64,000 nt of DNA. Origin: Thermofilum uzonense. GTDB taxonomy: Archaea; Thermoproteota; Thermoprotei; Thermofilales; Thermofilaceae. A program made the position numbers and the translations under genes. Below, piece after piece: positions 8,298 to 16,747 of the stretch (position 1 is the first letter of the stretch; the number at the start of each line of letters is the position of its first letter). The notes under the pieces were generated by a model. It did no database searches and was not told the DNA's origin. It saw only the letters and a program-made list of their open reading frames with translations. The DNA lies in contig NZ_CP009961.1 of NCBI RefSeq assembly GCF_000993805.1, positions 458,001 through 522,000 of the forward strand, in the 5' to 3' direction.

Positions 8298-9587
8298 TTA
8301 TCGGTAAAAATATTCTTTTATCTCCCACTGTGTCACGCTTCCATGGTCATGCCCGTTTAGAGATTGCAGGTAGGCTATCCACTCTTTTCTCTTGGCCTCC
8401 GATATCTTTTCTATGAATGGCTTTAAGGGCTCGATACCATTGACACCTTTACCAGCGATTTCAAGCGCCTCTCCAAGACTCTGAGGCACGCGTTCCAAAC
8501 CCTTGGATTCGAAGACGTTACAATGACACTCAGGGGGCGGCTTGATGTTATCTTCGAGGCCCTTAGAAACTGAAAAAACTGTGGACAACACTTTCAAGTA
8601 TATGTTGCCCGACGAGTCTGGGAGTCGGAACTCAACGGTACCGGAGAGTCCCTCCAGCCCCACAGGAACCCTGATCATTGTCGAGCGATTACCCCTCCCC
8701 CATGAAAGATAAACAGGGGCTTCAAATCCAGGTGTCAGCCTCTTATATGAGTTAACGGTCGGGTTAGTTAGTAGTGTGAAGGGTCTAGCATAGGTTAATA
8801 GGCCTCCTATTAAGCTTGACCCCATGCTAGTAAGTTCTCCCTCCTCGACGAGAAGGTTTCGGCCACCACTAACGTAGGATATGTGGAGATGCATTCCATT
8901 ACCGGGTAGACCCTCAAAAGGCTTCGGCATGAAGGTTGCCTGTAAACCACTCCTAGCAGCGGTCTCCCATACAAGTTTCTTTAAGAAGACGACGGTATCT
9001 GCTAGTTCTAAGGGATTCAACGGAGGCGGTACAATCTCATACTGGCCTGGACCCACCTCATGGTGTCCCGCCTTTACCTCGACTCCAGCCTCCCTAGCAT
9101 TCTCTATAATCTCTAATAAGACTTCATGATTCACCGTGTAAGGAGACAAATCCATATACCCTCCCATGTCCAGGGGCTTGTAGTTACGTGCAAGGTAAAA
9201 CTCAAGCTCAGCACCAAGTAGTAACTCCTTCCTAAGGCCTCCTACAACCTCCTTGAGTGCATTTCGCGGGTATAGCTCAAAGGGTTTCCCATCAATATAA
9301 AAGTCACCTATAAGGAAACCTACAATACCCATTCGTGTCCTATAAAGCCTGAGTGTATGGGGGTCTGGAAGAAGATGGACATCGGAATTCTCCACGCTCG
9401 TGAAACCTGTACTAAAGGCATCTACGCGGAACCCTTTCAAGATGTCATCGGCTTTGCCAGGTTTTAATATCCTGCCTCTAATTACTCCCGATAGATCCTG
9501 AAATGCGACCTCGAAATATCTTATGCTCTTGGATCTAAGATTGTTAAACTGCCTTTCAAAGTCCTCTATTACTTCTACTCTCCGCAT
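8298..9587 (-). CDS. Glutamine synthetase family enzyme
   Basis: ATP-dependent amide ligase of the GS-I fold, 429 residues, near the usual 440. Active-site signatures are present: GAELEFYL (metal glutamate), HHEVGPGQYEI, GNGMHLHIS (nucleotide/metal histidine), the glutamate-binding region NPTVNSYKRLTPGFEAP, and NRSTMIRVP. The ammonium-site loop near residue 60 reads FSTGFTSVENSDVHLLPD rather than the usual DGSSI-x-GF form. It may therefore be true GlnA of the I-alpha type or a gamma-glutamyl-amine ligase paralogue. No adenylylation motif is visible. It stands alone between unrelated genes. Confidence 0.78.
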   Translation of the reverse strand: MRRVEVIEDFERQFNNLRSKSIRYFEVAFQDLSGVIRGRILKPGKADDILKGFRVDAFSTGFTSVENSDVHLLPDPHTLRLYRTRMGIVGFLIGDFYIDGKPFELYPRNALKEVVGGLRKELLLGAELEFYLARNYKPLDMGGYMDLSPYTVNHEVLLEIIENAREAGVEVKAGHHEVGPGQYEIVPPPLNPLELADTVVFLKKLVWETAARSGLQATFMPKPFEGLPGNGMHLHISYVSGGRNLLVEEGELTSMGSSLIGGLLTYARPFTLLTNPTVNSYKRLTPGFEAPVYLSWGRGNRSTMIRVPVGLEGLSGTVEFRLPDSSGNIYLKVLSTVFSVSKGLEDNIKPPPECHCNVFESKGLERVPQSLGEALEIAGKGVNGIEPLKPFIEKISEAKRKEWIAYLQSLNGHDHGSVTQWEIKEYFYR

Positions 9588-9762
9588 ATAGCATTTCTAA
9601 ATTGAAATGATTAATTCTTTAGTCATGGAAAGCTGAATATAATACAATAAGACACAGACCCTACAGTATACTCTTCAATTTTACTAGAATTCCTATCTTT
9701 TTCAACAAGGATACTTTTCAACGGAAGTATAGATGAGTAACTCCTCTTACTTCTATTCAAGT

Positions 9763-11193
9763 TTAAACAAGGGGAGTTACAGCACTCAAGATCAATCCTA
9801 ATACAAGAGATATCCATACAACATTGACCCACGGCGAGCCTCCTTTGTATACCCAGACCGTGGCAGCAGACTCGATGGGAAGGAGTAGTATGAGGCTCAT
9901 AAAAGTCACTATTAAGAGGTACCCAGCAAAACCAGCAGGCATTATGGCTGAAACCACGAGCCACGCGGCTAGAAACCCTAGAGATCTTGTAATGAATGAT
10001 TTAGCTATGGAACCTAGGAGGCTAGCGCCTATGAGTTGAGGTCTTCCCAGCATTTCAAATAGGAATACCGTGGGGGTTATGATTACGAGCATTGATAGGA
10101 AGAGCCATACCCGGCTTATGCTGGGGGACACGTTCATGAAAGGCTGTAGTGTCTCGTATAAAATGAGGTATATTACGAGTCCCATTAGTAGTCCCTTTGA
10201 AACGTATTGGAGTTCTAGACTCCTAACCGTGGTAATGATGATCTCCCGGTATGGCTTGACTGCGACTAGCGACCCTAGTGCTTGAAGTAGGAGCACGGAG
10301 AGTATATATGCAGCTATGGGCGCTGAGGTAACTTTTGCAAACAAAATATACGTTAGTGGGGCCAAGGATGCAGCTAGAGTGGCAGCTAGAACGACTTTTC
10401 TCGTTTCACCCTTAGGTCTAGGGGCTATGGATGAACCAGTCAGGTAGAGGGGGAGAATCGATAAGAGCACAAGGAGTGTGAAGCTTCTTGCGAGAGTCAC
10501 AGCAAGCCTTAGACCAGACATGTTAACATTCTCGTAGGGGGTTAAATAGTCCAGGATTGCCTGAATTGCCCTTGGAGAGTATAGGACTGATAAATGGTCT
10601 TCGCAAGGAAGGATTACAATCCTCCATCCGATCAAACTCGACGAGTTTAAGCTCGAAGGATTAAATATCTCGTCAAGCTTTGCCAGAACTAGTAGGGAGC
10701 GCACGGGTGACGGGTTCAGCCGTGGCTGCGATGCTACTACAATGAGGTTTTTAACCGGGAACCCCTCCTGGACTAGGAGCTGCACGGCGGCACCACCCAT
10801 GCTGTGCCCTACTAGCGTAATGTTGGCTTGAGTCAAATTCAATGCTTCTATGAGAGCCTTGTAGTCACCTGTAATCACGCTTGTATTATAGCTTAGTTTC
10901 CCAGAACTTTTACCGTGACCACGGGTGTCGTAGGCTACTGCAAGGAAACCGTTTCTCGCAAGTTCCACGGCGATCCAGCCCATCATCTCAGAACTCCCCC
11001 CGAAGCCATGAAACAAGAACACGACCGTCCTAGGCGAAGCCAGGTCTTTATTATACCATATTTTATACCTTAGTATAGAGCCGTTAGATGCCAAGTAACC
11101 CTCCTGGGACGTTATGTTTGAATCCAAATTGATTATTGCAAGTGTTAATGCAAGGTACAAGCTCACTAACACGAGTAAAAGGATTAGTCTCAT
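9763..11193 (-). CDS. Alpha/beta hydrolase fused to a polytopic membrane domain
   Basis: The protein has 476 residues. An N-terminal signal-anchor helix (about 5-22) leads into an alpha/beta hydrolase domain at about 35-230, with oxyanion motif HGFGG, AYDTRGHGKSSG, nucleophile elbow GHSMGG, and a late EDHLS histidine. The C-terminal half (about 235-476) has about seven hydrophobic helices and no recognised family. The anchor suggests the hydrolase faces outside. A lipid or ester substrate near the membrane is plausible, unproven. It starts 17 bp downstream of the convergently unrelated 11.2 kb region and has its own TATA-like TTATATAAT upstream. Confidence 0.75.
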   Translation of the reverse strand: MRLILLLVLVSLYLALTLAIINLDSNITSQEGYLASNGSILRYKIWYNKDLASPRTVVFLFHGFGGSSEMMGWIAVELARNGFLAVAYDTRGHGKSSGKLSYNTSVITGDYKALIEALNLTQANITLVGHSMGGAAVQLLVQEGFPVKNLIVVASQPRLNPSPVRSLLVLAKLDEIFNPSSLNSSSLIGWRIVILPCEDHLSVLYSPRAIQAILDYLTPYENVNMSGLRLAVTLARSFTLLVLLSILPLYLTGSSIAPRPKGETRKVVLAATLAASLAPLTYILFAKVTSAPIAAYILSVLLLQALGSLVAVKPYREIIITTVRSLELQYVSKGLLMGLVIYLILYETLQPFMNVSPSISRVWLFLSMLVIITPTVFLFEMLGRPQLIGASLLGSIAKSFITRSLGFLAAWLVVSAIMPAGFAGYLLIVTFMSLILLLPIESAATVWVYKGGSPWVNVVWISLVLGLILSAVTPLV

Positions 11194-11273
11194 GCTAAGC
11201 TTATTATATAATAGAGGCTTCCCTTATAAATTTATGAGTTTATTAGTCTGCAAGGAGCTAGTCTTCAACAGGA

Positions 11274-12098
11274 TTACTTCTGCATTGATTCCAGGGTTTT
11301 CCGGGCCCTACGAGTGCCGCTGATTACTATATATAAGAGGGAAAGTATAATGGCTACAACAATCACACCTGAGCCCGTGCTCGCGGATACCTGGTTTTGA
11401 CTCGCTTCGATCCTTGCGAGTTCTAGAGGGCCAACGTAAATGTTTTTACCAAGAAGGGAGGCCATAGTGATTGCGAGAAAGCCGAGTGCTAGGAAGCTCA
11501 GGATGGTAGTCGCTGCGTATTCAAGGAAAAGTATTGCGGCTAGTCTGGGTCTGCCGTTGCAGATTGCAAGCGCTTCCCCTTCATCCTTCACATTGGCGTC
11601 TAGGCCCGCGCTCAACGTAATGGCTAAAAGAATAAGGTCTCCCGCGCTTCCAGAGGTGTTGAAGACAAAAACAAACTTTAGGATATTCGTAACGGGAGTC
11701 TCGAGGCCGGAAGCAACTAGAGAGACTGGTGAGAGGATAATTAGCGGGGCAATAGCTACAATACTCCACCGTTTAACTGAGAGATAATTGGTAAAGCCTA
11801 CAGATACTCCCAATGGGATATATCGTTTAAACATGAATGGTCTTATGCTGGTCTTTCCGCTTCCCAGTTTCTTCATGAAGAGGATATGGATGCTTTCATG
11901 TAATACAGTGGTGAGCACTGCGGCAACCGCGATCTCAAGCCATAAGGGGTAACCGTAGCTTGACGGTGAGCTTAGACCAGCCGCAGGGTACATGTGCTGG
12001 AGAACACCCAGAGAGAACAGGACAAGTAGGAAACCTATTGAAAGCAGCGGGAGCATAAACTTGTCCAGCGTTACGTGTACACAATCATCACTGACCAT
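11274..12098 (-). CDS. Membrane zincin, DUF3267-like
   Basis: Predicted intramembrane metalloprotease-like protein, 274 residues with about six hydrophobic helices. A zinc-binding HESIH (HExxH) sits at about residue 65 inside a helix, LTTVLHESIHILFMKKLG. A downstream SAGDLILLAITL segment may supply further polar residues, as in DUF3267/putative zincin families. The C-terminus ends in a basic tail after the last helix. It is not organised as site-2 protease with an NPDG motif, so M50 membership is not claimed. Substrate unknown. Confidence 0.66.
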   Translation of the reverse strand: MVSDDCVHVTLDKFMLPLLSIGFLLVLFSLGVLQHMYPAAGLSSPSSYGYPLWLEIAVAAVLTTVLHESIHILFMKKLGSGKTSIRPFMFKRYIPLGVSVGFTNYLSVKRWSIVAIAPLIILSPVSLVASGLETPVTNILKFVFVFNTSGSAGDLILLAITLSAGLDANVKDEGEALAICNGRPRLAAILFLEYAATTILSFLALGFLAITMASLLGKNIYVGPLELARIEASQNQVSASTGSGVIVVAIILSLLYIVISGTRRARKTLESMQK

Positions 12099-12157
12099 GA
12101 GGGATTAACCTCTCAGCTAAGGATTTGCTAAACAAAATATTTTTTTCGTTACCTGAG

Positions 12158-12499
12158 TCAGGCTTGCCTTAGTTCCTGGAGAACTTTCTCAAGCGCCTCG
12201 CGAGCCTTTAAGCCGACATAAGAATATACTCTTATTCCAGAACTCTCAAGCGCTACCAGGGCATTCGGGCCAGGGTTTGGACCTATAGCGATACTTACCC
12301 CCTCCTCGATGAGCTTCTGGACAGCCTTTATACCTGCCCCGCTTCCCGCGATGCTACCAGGATTTTCTACAACATAAGTTCTCTTTATCTCATGGTTTGT
12401 ATCATCGATTTCTACAATGGTGAATGTAGGAGCTCTCCCAAACCTGTCAGCTATCTCGTCGTCCAGCCCTCCCCTATTAGTAGCTATTGCCACCTTCAT
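12158..12499 (-). CDS. NifX/NafY-type small Fe-cluster-binding family protein
   Basis: A 113-residue protein of the dinitrogenase iron-molybdenum cofactor family (ribonuclease H-like fold): start MKVAIATNRGGLDDEIADRFGRAPTF, central IAGSGAGIKAVQKLIEEGVSIAIGPNPGPNALVALESSGI. It is the distal gene of the MinD-ferredoxin operon, 14 bp after the second ATPase. No nitrogenase genes are present, so nitrogen fixation is not implied. Archaeal homologues are common beside MinD-ferredoxin ATPases. A cluster-carrier role for some metalloenzyme is the likely reading (inference). Confidence 0.82.
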   Translation of the reverse strand: MKVAIATNRGGLDDEIADRFGRAPTFTIVEIDDTNHEIKRTYVVENPGSIAGSGAGIKAVQKLIEEGVSIAIGPNPGPNALVALESSGIRVYSYVGLKAREALEKVLQELRQA

Positions 12500-12513
12500 A
12501 TGAACACCCCTTA

Positions 12514-13497
12514 TTATCTACCCTCAGGCTTTATAACTTTCGGAACGAATGGTTCCTGTCTAGGCGGTAGGTGCTTGATCCTCCACTCATCCATGTCCTC
12601 TATTATCTCCCTCAGCCTTTCTGCCAGCTGGAATAATGCTTTAGAGGCAAGGGAATCCGGCGATGCCTCCACTATGGGAGTCATTCTCTCCAGAGAGTAT
12701 GGTACTTTTTCATCATAAGGGATGTCTCCCAGGTAATCGATTCTCCACTCGCGGGTATACTCTATGAGTTTTAACCTGTAGCTTTCATCGAGGTCAGCCT
12801 TGTTTATCACCAGCATGGAGGGAATCCTGAAGTGACGAGCTAAGGCGTGCAACCTTTTCAGGTCACTTAGGCTGGTTGGCGTAGGCTCAGCAACCATAAG
12901 CAGCGCGCTTGCCCCTACCAGGCTCGAGATTACCTGGCAGCCAATCCCTGCAGCCGCATCTATAAAGATAAGCCCCTCGCTCCCTAGCATCTTCTTTGCG
13001 ATGTTCTTGGTTTCCGTGACAAGCTTCCCACTGTTCGGTCTGCCAGGCATGCTCTCACTTGAAACCAATGGAAAACCATATCGTGTCCTCTCTTTAACTT
13101 TCAGGTATCCCGCCACCACCCCACGATTGAACCTCACAGCCTTCACTGGACACACAAAGCTACACGTGTAGCAGCCCTCACAGATCCAGGGATTAATCCT
13201 GTATCTTCCATTAACAATTTCTACTGCTCCAAACTGGCATGCTTCAAGGCAACGACCACACTGTGTGCATAGCTCGTCCAGAATGTAAGCAACCCTTCCT
13301 TCGTAGTATGGCTCAACCCGATCCCAGTCGGCTACACCAAGCGATATGTGAAGGTTAGGTGCTTCTGCGTCAGCATCTGCGCCCAGAAGCTTGTAGCCAT
13401 GCCTGGATAGGAGTACTAGTAGTGACGCCGTTATCGTGGATTTCCCAACGCCACCTTTACCGCTAGCGACGACGATCTCGTAAGCCTTTTGTTTCAC
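12514..13497 (-). CDS. MinD-superfamily ATPase with inserted ferredoxin domain (second copy)
   Basis: A 327-residue P-loop ATPase: deviant Walker A SGKGGVGKST at the N-terminus, then two 4Fe-4S motifs at about 70-120 (CTQCGRCLEAC and CEGCYTCSFVCP), then the rest of the MinD fold with FIDAAAGIGC and a late INKAD. It belongs to the SIMIBI class, which dimerises on ATP. The gene overlaps the preceding paralogue by 4 bp, so the two are probably made together and may form a heterodimer. A role in Fe-S or metal-centre assembly is inferred from the family and the NifX-like neighbour. Confidence 0.85.
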   Translation of the reverse strand: MKQKAYEIVVASGKGGVGKSTITASLLVLLSRHGYKLLGADADAEAPNLHISLGVADWDRVEPYYEGRVAYILDELCTQCGRCLEACQFGAVEIVNGRYRINPWICEGCYTCSFVCPVKAVRFNRGVVAGYLKVKERTRYGFPLVSSESMPGRPNSGKLVTETKNIAKKMLGSEGLIFIDAAAGIGCQVISSLVGASALLMVAEPTPTSLSDLKRLHALARHFRIPSMLVINKADLDESYRLKLIEYTREWRIDYLGDIPYDEKVPYSLERMTPIVEASPDSLASKALFQLAERLREIIEDMDEWRIKHLPPRQEPFVPKVIKPEGR

Positions 13498-14384
13498 TGC
13501 GCCATCACCTCCTCCAGCAGCCCAGCCATCTGTAGGAAGATCTTCGAAACGGGTGACTCGGGCTTCAAGGCTATTACTGGGACTCTCGCATAGTAAGACT
13601 CTATTGCATCCCTGTGATATGGTATCCGGAAAATATTCTTTACGCCATAAGAGGAGGCTATCTTTATGGATTCCTCGGCGTTACCGATCCCGTCTCTATT
13701 TATCACAAGCCAAGTCCTCAAGCCCAAGTTTTTTACGATCTTAAGGATTGCCTCCATGTCGTGCCTTCCAAGAGGTGTGGGCTCTGTCACTACTATCACC
13801 ACGTCCGAGTCCTTGAGTGCTATGGATATGTGATTTCCAGTGCCGGGACCTGTATCGATGACAAGAACCTCTGTCTGAAGGGAGAGAGCCCTCATCTTGA
13901 CCCGGTACACGCCCGGAGCTATGTGCTCTTCTCCCTCTCGGAGTATCCCTGTGACTAGGGTTAAGGATGAATCACCTTTATGTACCTTGTTGATATGTAT
14001 GTGCCCTAGGACATGGTATCCCGGGATTATCGCCTTATAGGGACATGCATAGTAACAAGCCATGCATCCGCTGCAGAGCCGCGGCAGCACAAGGGGCGGG
14101 CTCTTACCCGGCATTAATAAAGCTCCTGCGTCGCAGACCTTGGCGCATACACCGCAAGAGGTACACCGCGATGTGTCTATGAACGGGAGAAATAACTTTA
14201 TGTCTTCACCCTCACCTAGCTCATCTACGCCGAGCAGTATGTGGTCGTTCGGAGCCTCAATGTCGAGATCTGCTAGCACGACTTGATGCCTCCTTGCAAG
14301 AAGCGAGGCGATGTTTACGGCTACAAATGTCTTCCCTGTTCCTCCTTTACCGCCTGTCACCGCAACCCGGAACATATCAACCAC
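13494..14384 (-). CDS. MinD-superfamily ATPase with inserted ferredoxin domain (first copy)
   Basis: A 296-residue paralogue of the next gene: Walker A GGKGGTGKTF, cluster motifs CTSCGVCAKVC and CSGCMACYYACP at about 65-115, then VIDTGPGTGNH and VINRDG of the MinD fold. The threonine in GGTGK and a shorter C-terminus separate it from its partner, so this is an old duplication, not a recent repeat. It overlaps the upstream unknown gene by 8 bp. Cytoplasmic. Confidence 0.85.
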   Translation of the reverse strand: MVDMFRVAVTGGKGGTGKTFVAVNIASLLARRHQVVLADLDIEAPNDHILLGVDELGEGEDIKLFLPFIDTSRCTSCGVCAKVCDAGALLMPGKSPPLVLPRLCSGCMACYYACPYKAIIPGYHVLGHIHINKVHKGDSSLTLVTGILREGEEHIAPGVYRVKMRALSLQTEVLVIDTGPGTGNHISIALKDSDVVIVVTEPTPLGRHDMEAILKIVKNLGLRTWLVINRDGIGNAEESIKIASSYGVKNIFRIPYHRDAIESYYARVPVIALKPESPVSKIFLQMAGLLEEVMAQ

Positions 14385-14796
14385 TCATGATAGTTCGTGA
14401 GAAAAGTTTTTTGTATAAGGGGTGTTTAACCACCATCTCATTGAGCGCTCGGTCGTCAAGTTGGGAAGCGACCATAATGGCTTGGTCCAAATACCTTCTT
14501 AGGTTTTCCCGGATCGATGGTTCCGAGCAGAGGTATTCTATGCACCCGTGGCCCTTCTCGGGCTTCCTTCTCTTAAAGCAAGGGTCCTCTTCCACGGGTT
14601 CCTTCAAGCCTTCCACGTAGAAGGCCCCAGGCCCCTCCACGTAAATCAGGTTCGTTAATCTCTCATTTGTCTCTTCGATGTACCTCAGCTCGGCTAATGC
14701 TATGATCCTGCTTGCCCTGAAAGGGTGTAGGCACCCAGCCTTACTCAACACGTATCGAAAAGCATCGAAACCTTCTAGAACACCAACACTAGACAT
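14377..14796 (-). CDS. Unknown protein heading the MinD-ferredoxin operon
   Basis: A 139-residue soluble protein I do not recognise. It contains four scattered cysteines (AGCLHPF, EDPCFKRRKPEKGHGCIEYLCSE), which might bind metal together. The remainder is charged and helical. It is the promoter-proximal gene of a four-gene operon and overlaps the first ATPase by 8 bp, so it is probably a functional partner of the MinD-ferredoxin pair. Its cysteines make it a candidate cluster donor or acceptor (inference). Confidence 0.6.
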   Translation of the reverse strand: MSSVGVLEGFDAFRYVLSKAGCLHPFRASRIIALAELRYIEETNERLTNLIYVEGPGAFYVEGLKEPVEEDPCFKRRKPEKGHGCIEYLCSEPSIRENLRRYLDQAIMVASQLDDRALNEMVVKHPLYKKLFSRTIMSG

Positions 14797-14880
14797 GCAT
14801 GACTATATTCCAATGGCATTATTTGAATTTTGCTCACAACCCAAGGGCTGCCTCTCCTCGAAATAAAGGCTGAGACTATA

Positions 14881-16263
14881 CTAGGGCATAAGGTTTTCCT
14901 GTAGGCTTAAGAGGGTTAATGAGACAATGAGCGGGGGTAATGTAGCCAACCAACCATGCCTTAGCCACTCAGTTAGCGAGGGTTTCCTATACCCTGATCT
15001 CTCGAGTAGCCCCAGTGCTACAATATTCGCTGTGCTGCCTATTGGGGTTAGATTCCCTGAGATGACGGCTGAGTGAAGCATAACCCAGTACAGCGGATAG
15101 ACTCGTAAGCCGGCCTTACCTAGACCTTCAACCACGGGTAGTAATAATGAGACAGCGATTACATTATCCATTAGCGGGGAGATCATGCTGGTCAGTGTAG
15201 TCATCAGGACCATGTTTTCTAAGAGCGAAGATCCAGTATTCTCAAGGATGATTCTGCTGAGGTAGTCGATGAACCCGGTCGATTTTAGCGAGCCGACTGA
15301 TGCAAACAACAGCGTAAAGAAGAGGAGAGTAGGCCACTCGACACGCTCGCGTAAAGCTCTGGATGCGGATTGAGGGTAAACAATTATAGATATGCCTGTT
15401 GAGATAAAGGGAATCGCAAGAAGCATCGAGTTCTTCTCGAGGCCGAGGAGGTATTCCAACTGGTGGTGGATAGCCAGGAATACCAGTGTGAGTAGAAAAA
15501 GTGCAGCGTCAACTAGGAAACCATCGTACGTTTTAAACCCCTCCGATTTTATATTAAGGGAAATCTTCCTCACAAAATCACGTAACTCGTCTCGAAGAAA
15601 GTGCATGCTCAGAACAATCAACAGGCCTACATCCAGGAAGGAGATTGGCAGCGACCACCTTAAAAACTCCTCAAAGGATAGACCGGCCCTGAACGCTATG
15701 AGGACTCCCACAGGGTTTCCAATGGGCGTAGCGCTACTCCCAATATTAGTTGCAAAAATGCACGCAAGGGTAAGAGGGATCGGGTTAACCTGTGCTTGCC
15801 TCGCTAAAGAGAGAACAAAGAAAATCATTATAACAATCGATGTGACCTCGTCTATAACCGCTGCAAGGGCAAAGGAGAGTAAAATAATTACTGCATACAA
15901 GAGCAAGCCATTGCCTCCAGCAGCCCATATCGTTAACGAGACTATACTGTCGAAGAACCCCCTTTCCTCCAAGATTCCCACTAGGATCATCATCGCGGCT
16001 AGGAAAAATATCACGTCGAGGTTGGCGTATTTCAGGAAGCTCTCCAGTGTCAGGCTACCTGTTAGGATTAACAGGCTTACTCCTATGAAGGCGACGGATA
16101 ACCTATTATCCCACAGTAGAAGGGTAGCTGAAATCTCTGCTAGGAATATGCTTAGCGCTAAAAGTGTATTTGTCGGCAAGCCAAGAAGACTTGAGACTAG
16201 AAGCGAAACTAGCGAAACAAGAAGGACGCTGAGAACAGCTACGAGCTTTTGAACATTGGACAT
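14881..16263 (-). CDS. ArsB/NhaD-type ion transporter
   Basis: Secondary transporter of the ion-transporter superfamily, 460 residues with about 11-12 helices. Two inverted-repeat re-entrant signatures are visible: ATNIGSSATPIGNPVGVLI in the first half and SGNLTPIGSTANIVALG in the second. An EVTSIV acidic patch lies in helix four. Possible substrates are arsenite, Na+/H+ or a dicarboxylate; sequence alone does not choose. I took the ATG at 16263, which fits an AATATATT box at 16291-16298. Longer frames to 16392 would run into the divergent gene. Confidence 0.75.
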   Translation of the reverse strand: MSNVQKLVAVLSVLLVSLVSLLVSSLLGLPTNTLLALSIFLAEISATLLLWDNRLSVAFIGVSLLILTGSLTLESFLKYANLDVIFFLAAMMILVGILEERGFFDSIVSLTIWAAGGNGLLLYAVIILLSFALAAVIDEVTSIVIMIFFVLSLARQAQVNPIPLTLACIFATNIGSSATPIGNPVGVLIAFRAGLSFEEFLRWSLPISFLDVGLLIVLSMHFLRDELRDFVRKISLNIKSEGFKTYDGFLVDAALFLLTLVFLAIHHQLEYLLGLEKNSMLLAIPFISTGISIIVYPQSASRALRERVEWPTLLFFTLLFASVGSLKSTGFIDYLSRIILENTGSSLLENMVLMTTLTSMISPLMDNVIAVSLLLPVVEGLGKAGLRVYPLYWVMLHSAVISGNLTPIGSTANIVALGLLERSGYRKPSLTEWLRHGWLATLPPLIVSLTLLSLQENLMP

Positions 16264-16324
16264 TTTCCCACTTAGGCGTCTATCGGGAAAAAATATATTT
16301 TTTTCCAGCTCTAACGTCATAGGT

Positions 16325-16747
16325 GTGGCTCCCGTGATCCCCCAACAGAAAATCCCGGTTTCAGTCATACAGACTGCGCGGTATTTCCTCAAGGCAGGCG
16401 AAGTCGTGACGCGTGTGGCAGTCCTGTTCTCAATAGTGTTTGCAATATATCAGGCATTACGCTTAGCGCACTCCGTTCTCAGGGGATCCCCAATATGGCA
16501 GGATGCTGCTGAAATCCTCCCCATGGTCACCTTAAACTTGATATCGGCTGGGACGATATCAATCGTTCTAGATAAATGGTATCGAGAGTCGAGGTTCAAA
16601 TCCCTTGGTCTCTTGGATCTTCTCGTGGGAGCCATCACGCTCATAAGCGCCCCCCTTGCAGGTGTCCTTTTCATCGCGGGAGGACTACTCTTCTATGTGG
16701 CTGCAGAAACTATTGCGATTTTTAGAATCGAGGAAAAGCTCGGCTAG
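16325..16747 (+). CDS. Small membrane protein of unknown function
   Basis: About 140 residues with three to four hydrophobic segments (TRVAVLFSIVFAIYQALRL; MVTLNLISAGTISIVL; LLVGAITLISAPLAGVLFIAGGLLFYVAAETIAIF). No motif is recognised. The start is uncertain: GTG at 16325 or GTG at 16334, the latter with AGGTG eight bases upstream. The shared AATATATT element at 16291-16298 places the transcription start near 16320. The 3' end overlaps the convergent herA gene by 4 bp. Confidence 0.55.
   Translation: MAPVIPQQKIPVSVIQTARYFLKAGEVVTRVAVLFSIVFAIYQALRLAHSVLRGSPIWQDAAEILPMVTLNLISAGTISIVLDKWYRESRFKSLGLLDLLVGAITLISAPLAGVLFIAGGLLFYVAAETIAIFRIEEKLG

Noticed and set aside
8298-9587. Calling this gene glnA with certainty
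   Set aside because: The ammonium-site loop departs from the classical form, so only the family is claimed.
12158-14796. Nitrogen fixation locus
   Set aside because: A NifX-like gene alone does not imply nitrogenase; no nifH, D or K is present.
15392-16252. 286-codon open frame antisense to the ArsB/NhaD transporter
   Set aside because: Basic, low-order composition without motif; the transporter on the other strand is clear.
16591-16604. tRNA T-arm-like GAGGTTCAAATCCC
   Set aside because: No acceptor, D or anticodon arms pair around it and it lies in the coding frame of the 16325 membrane protein.
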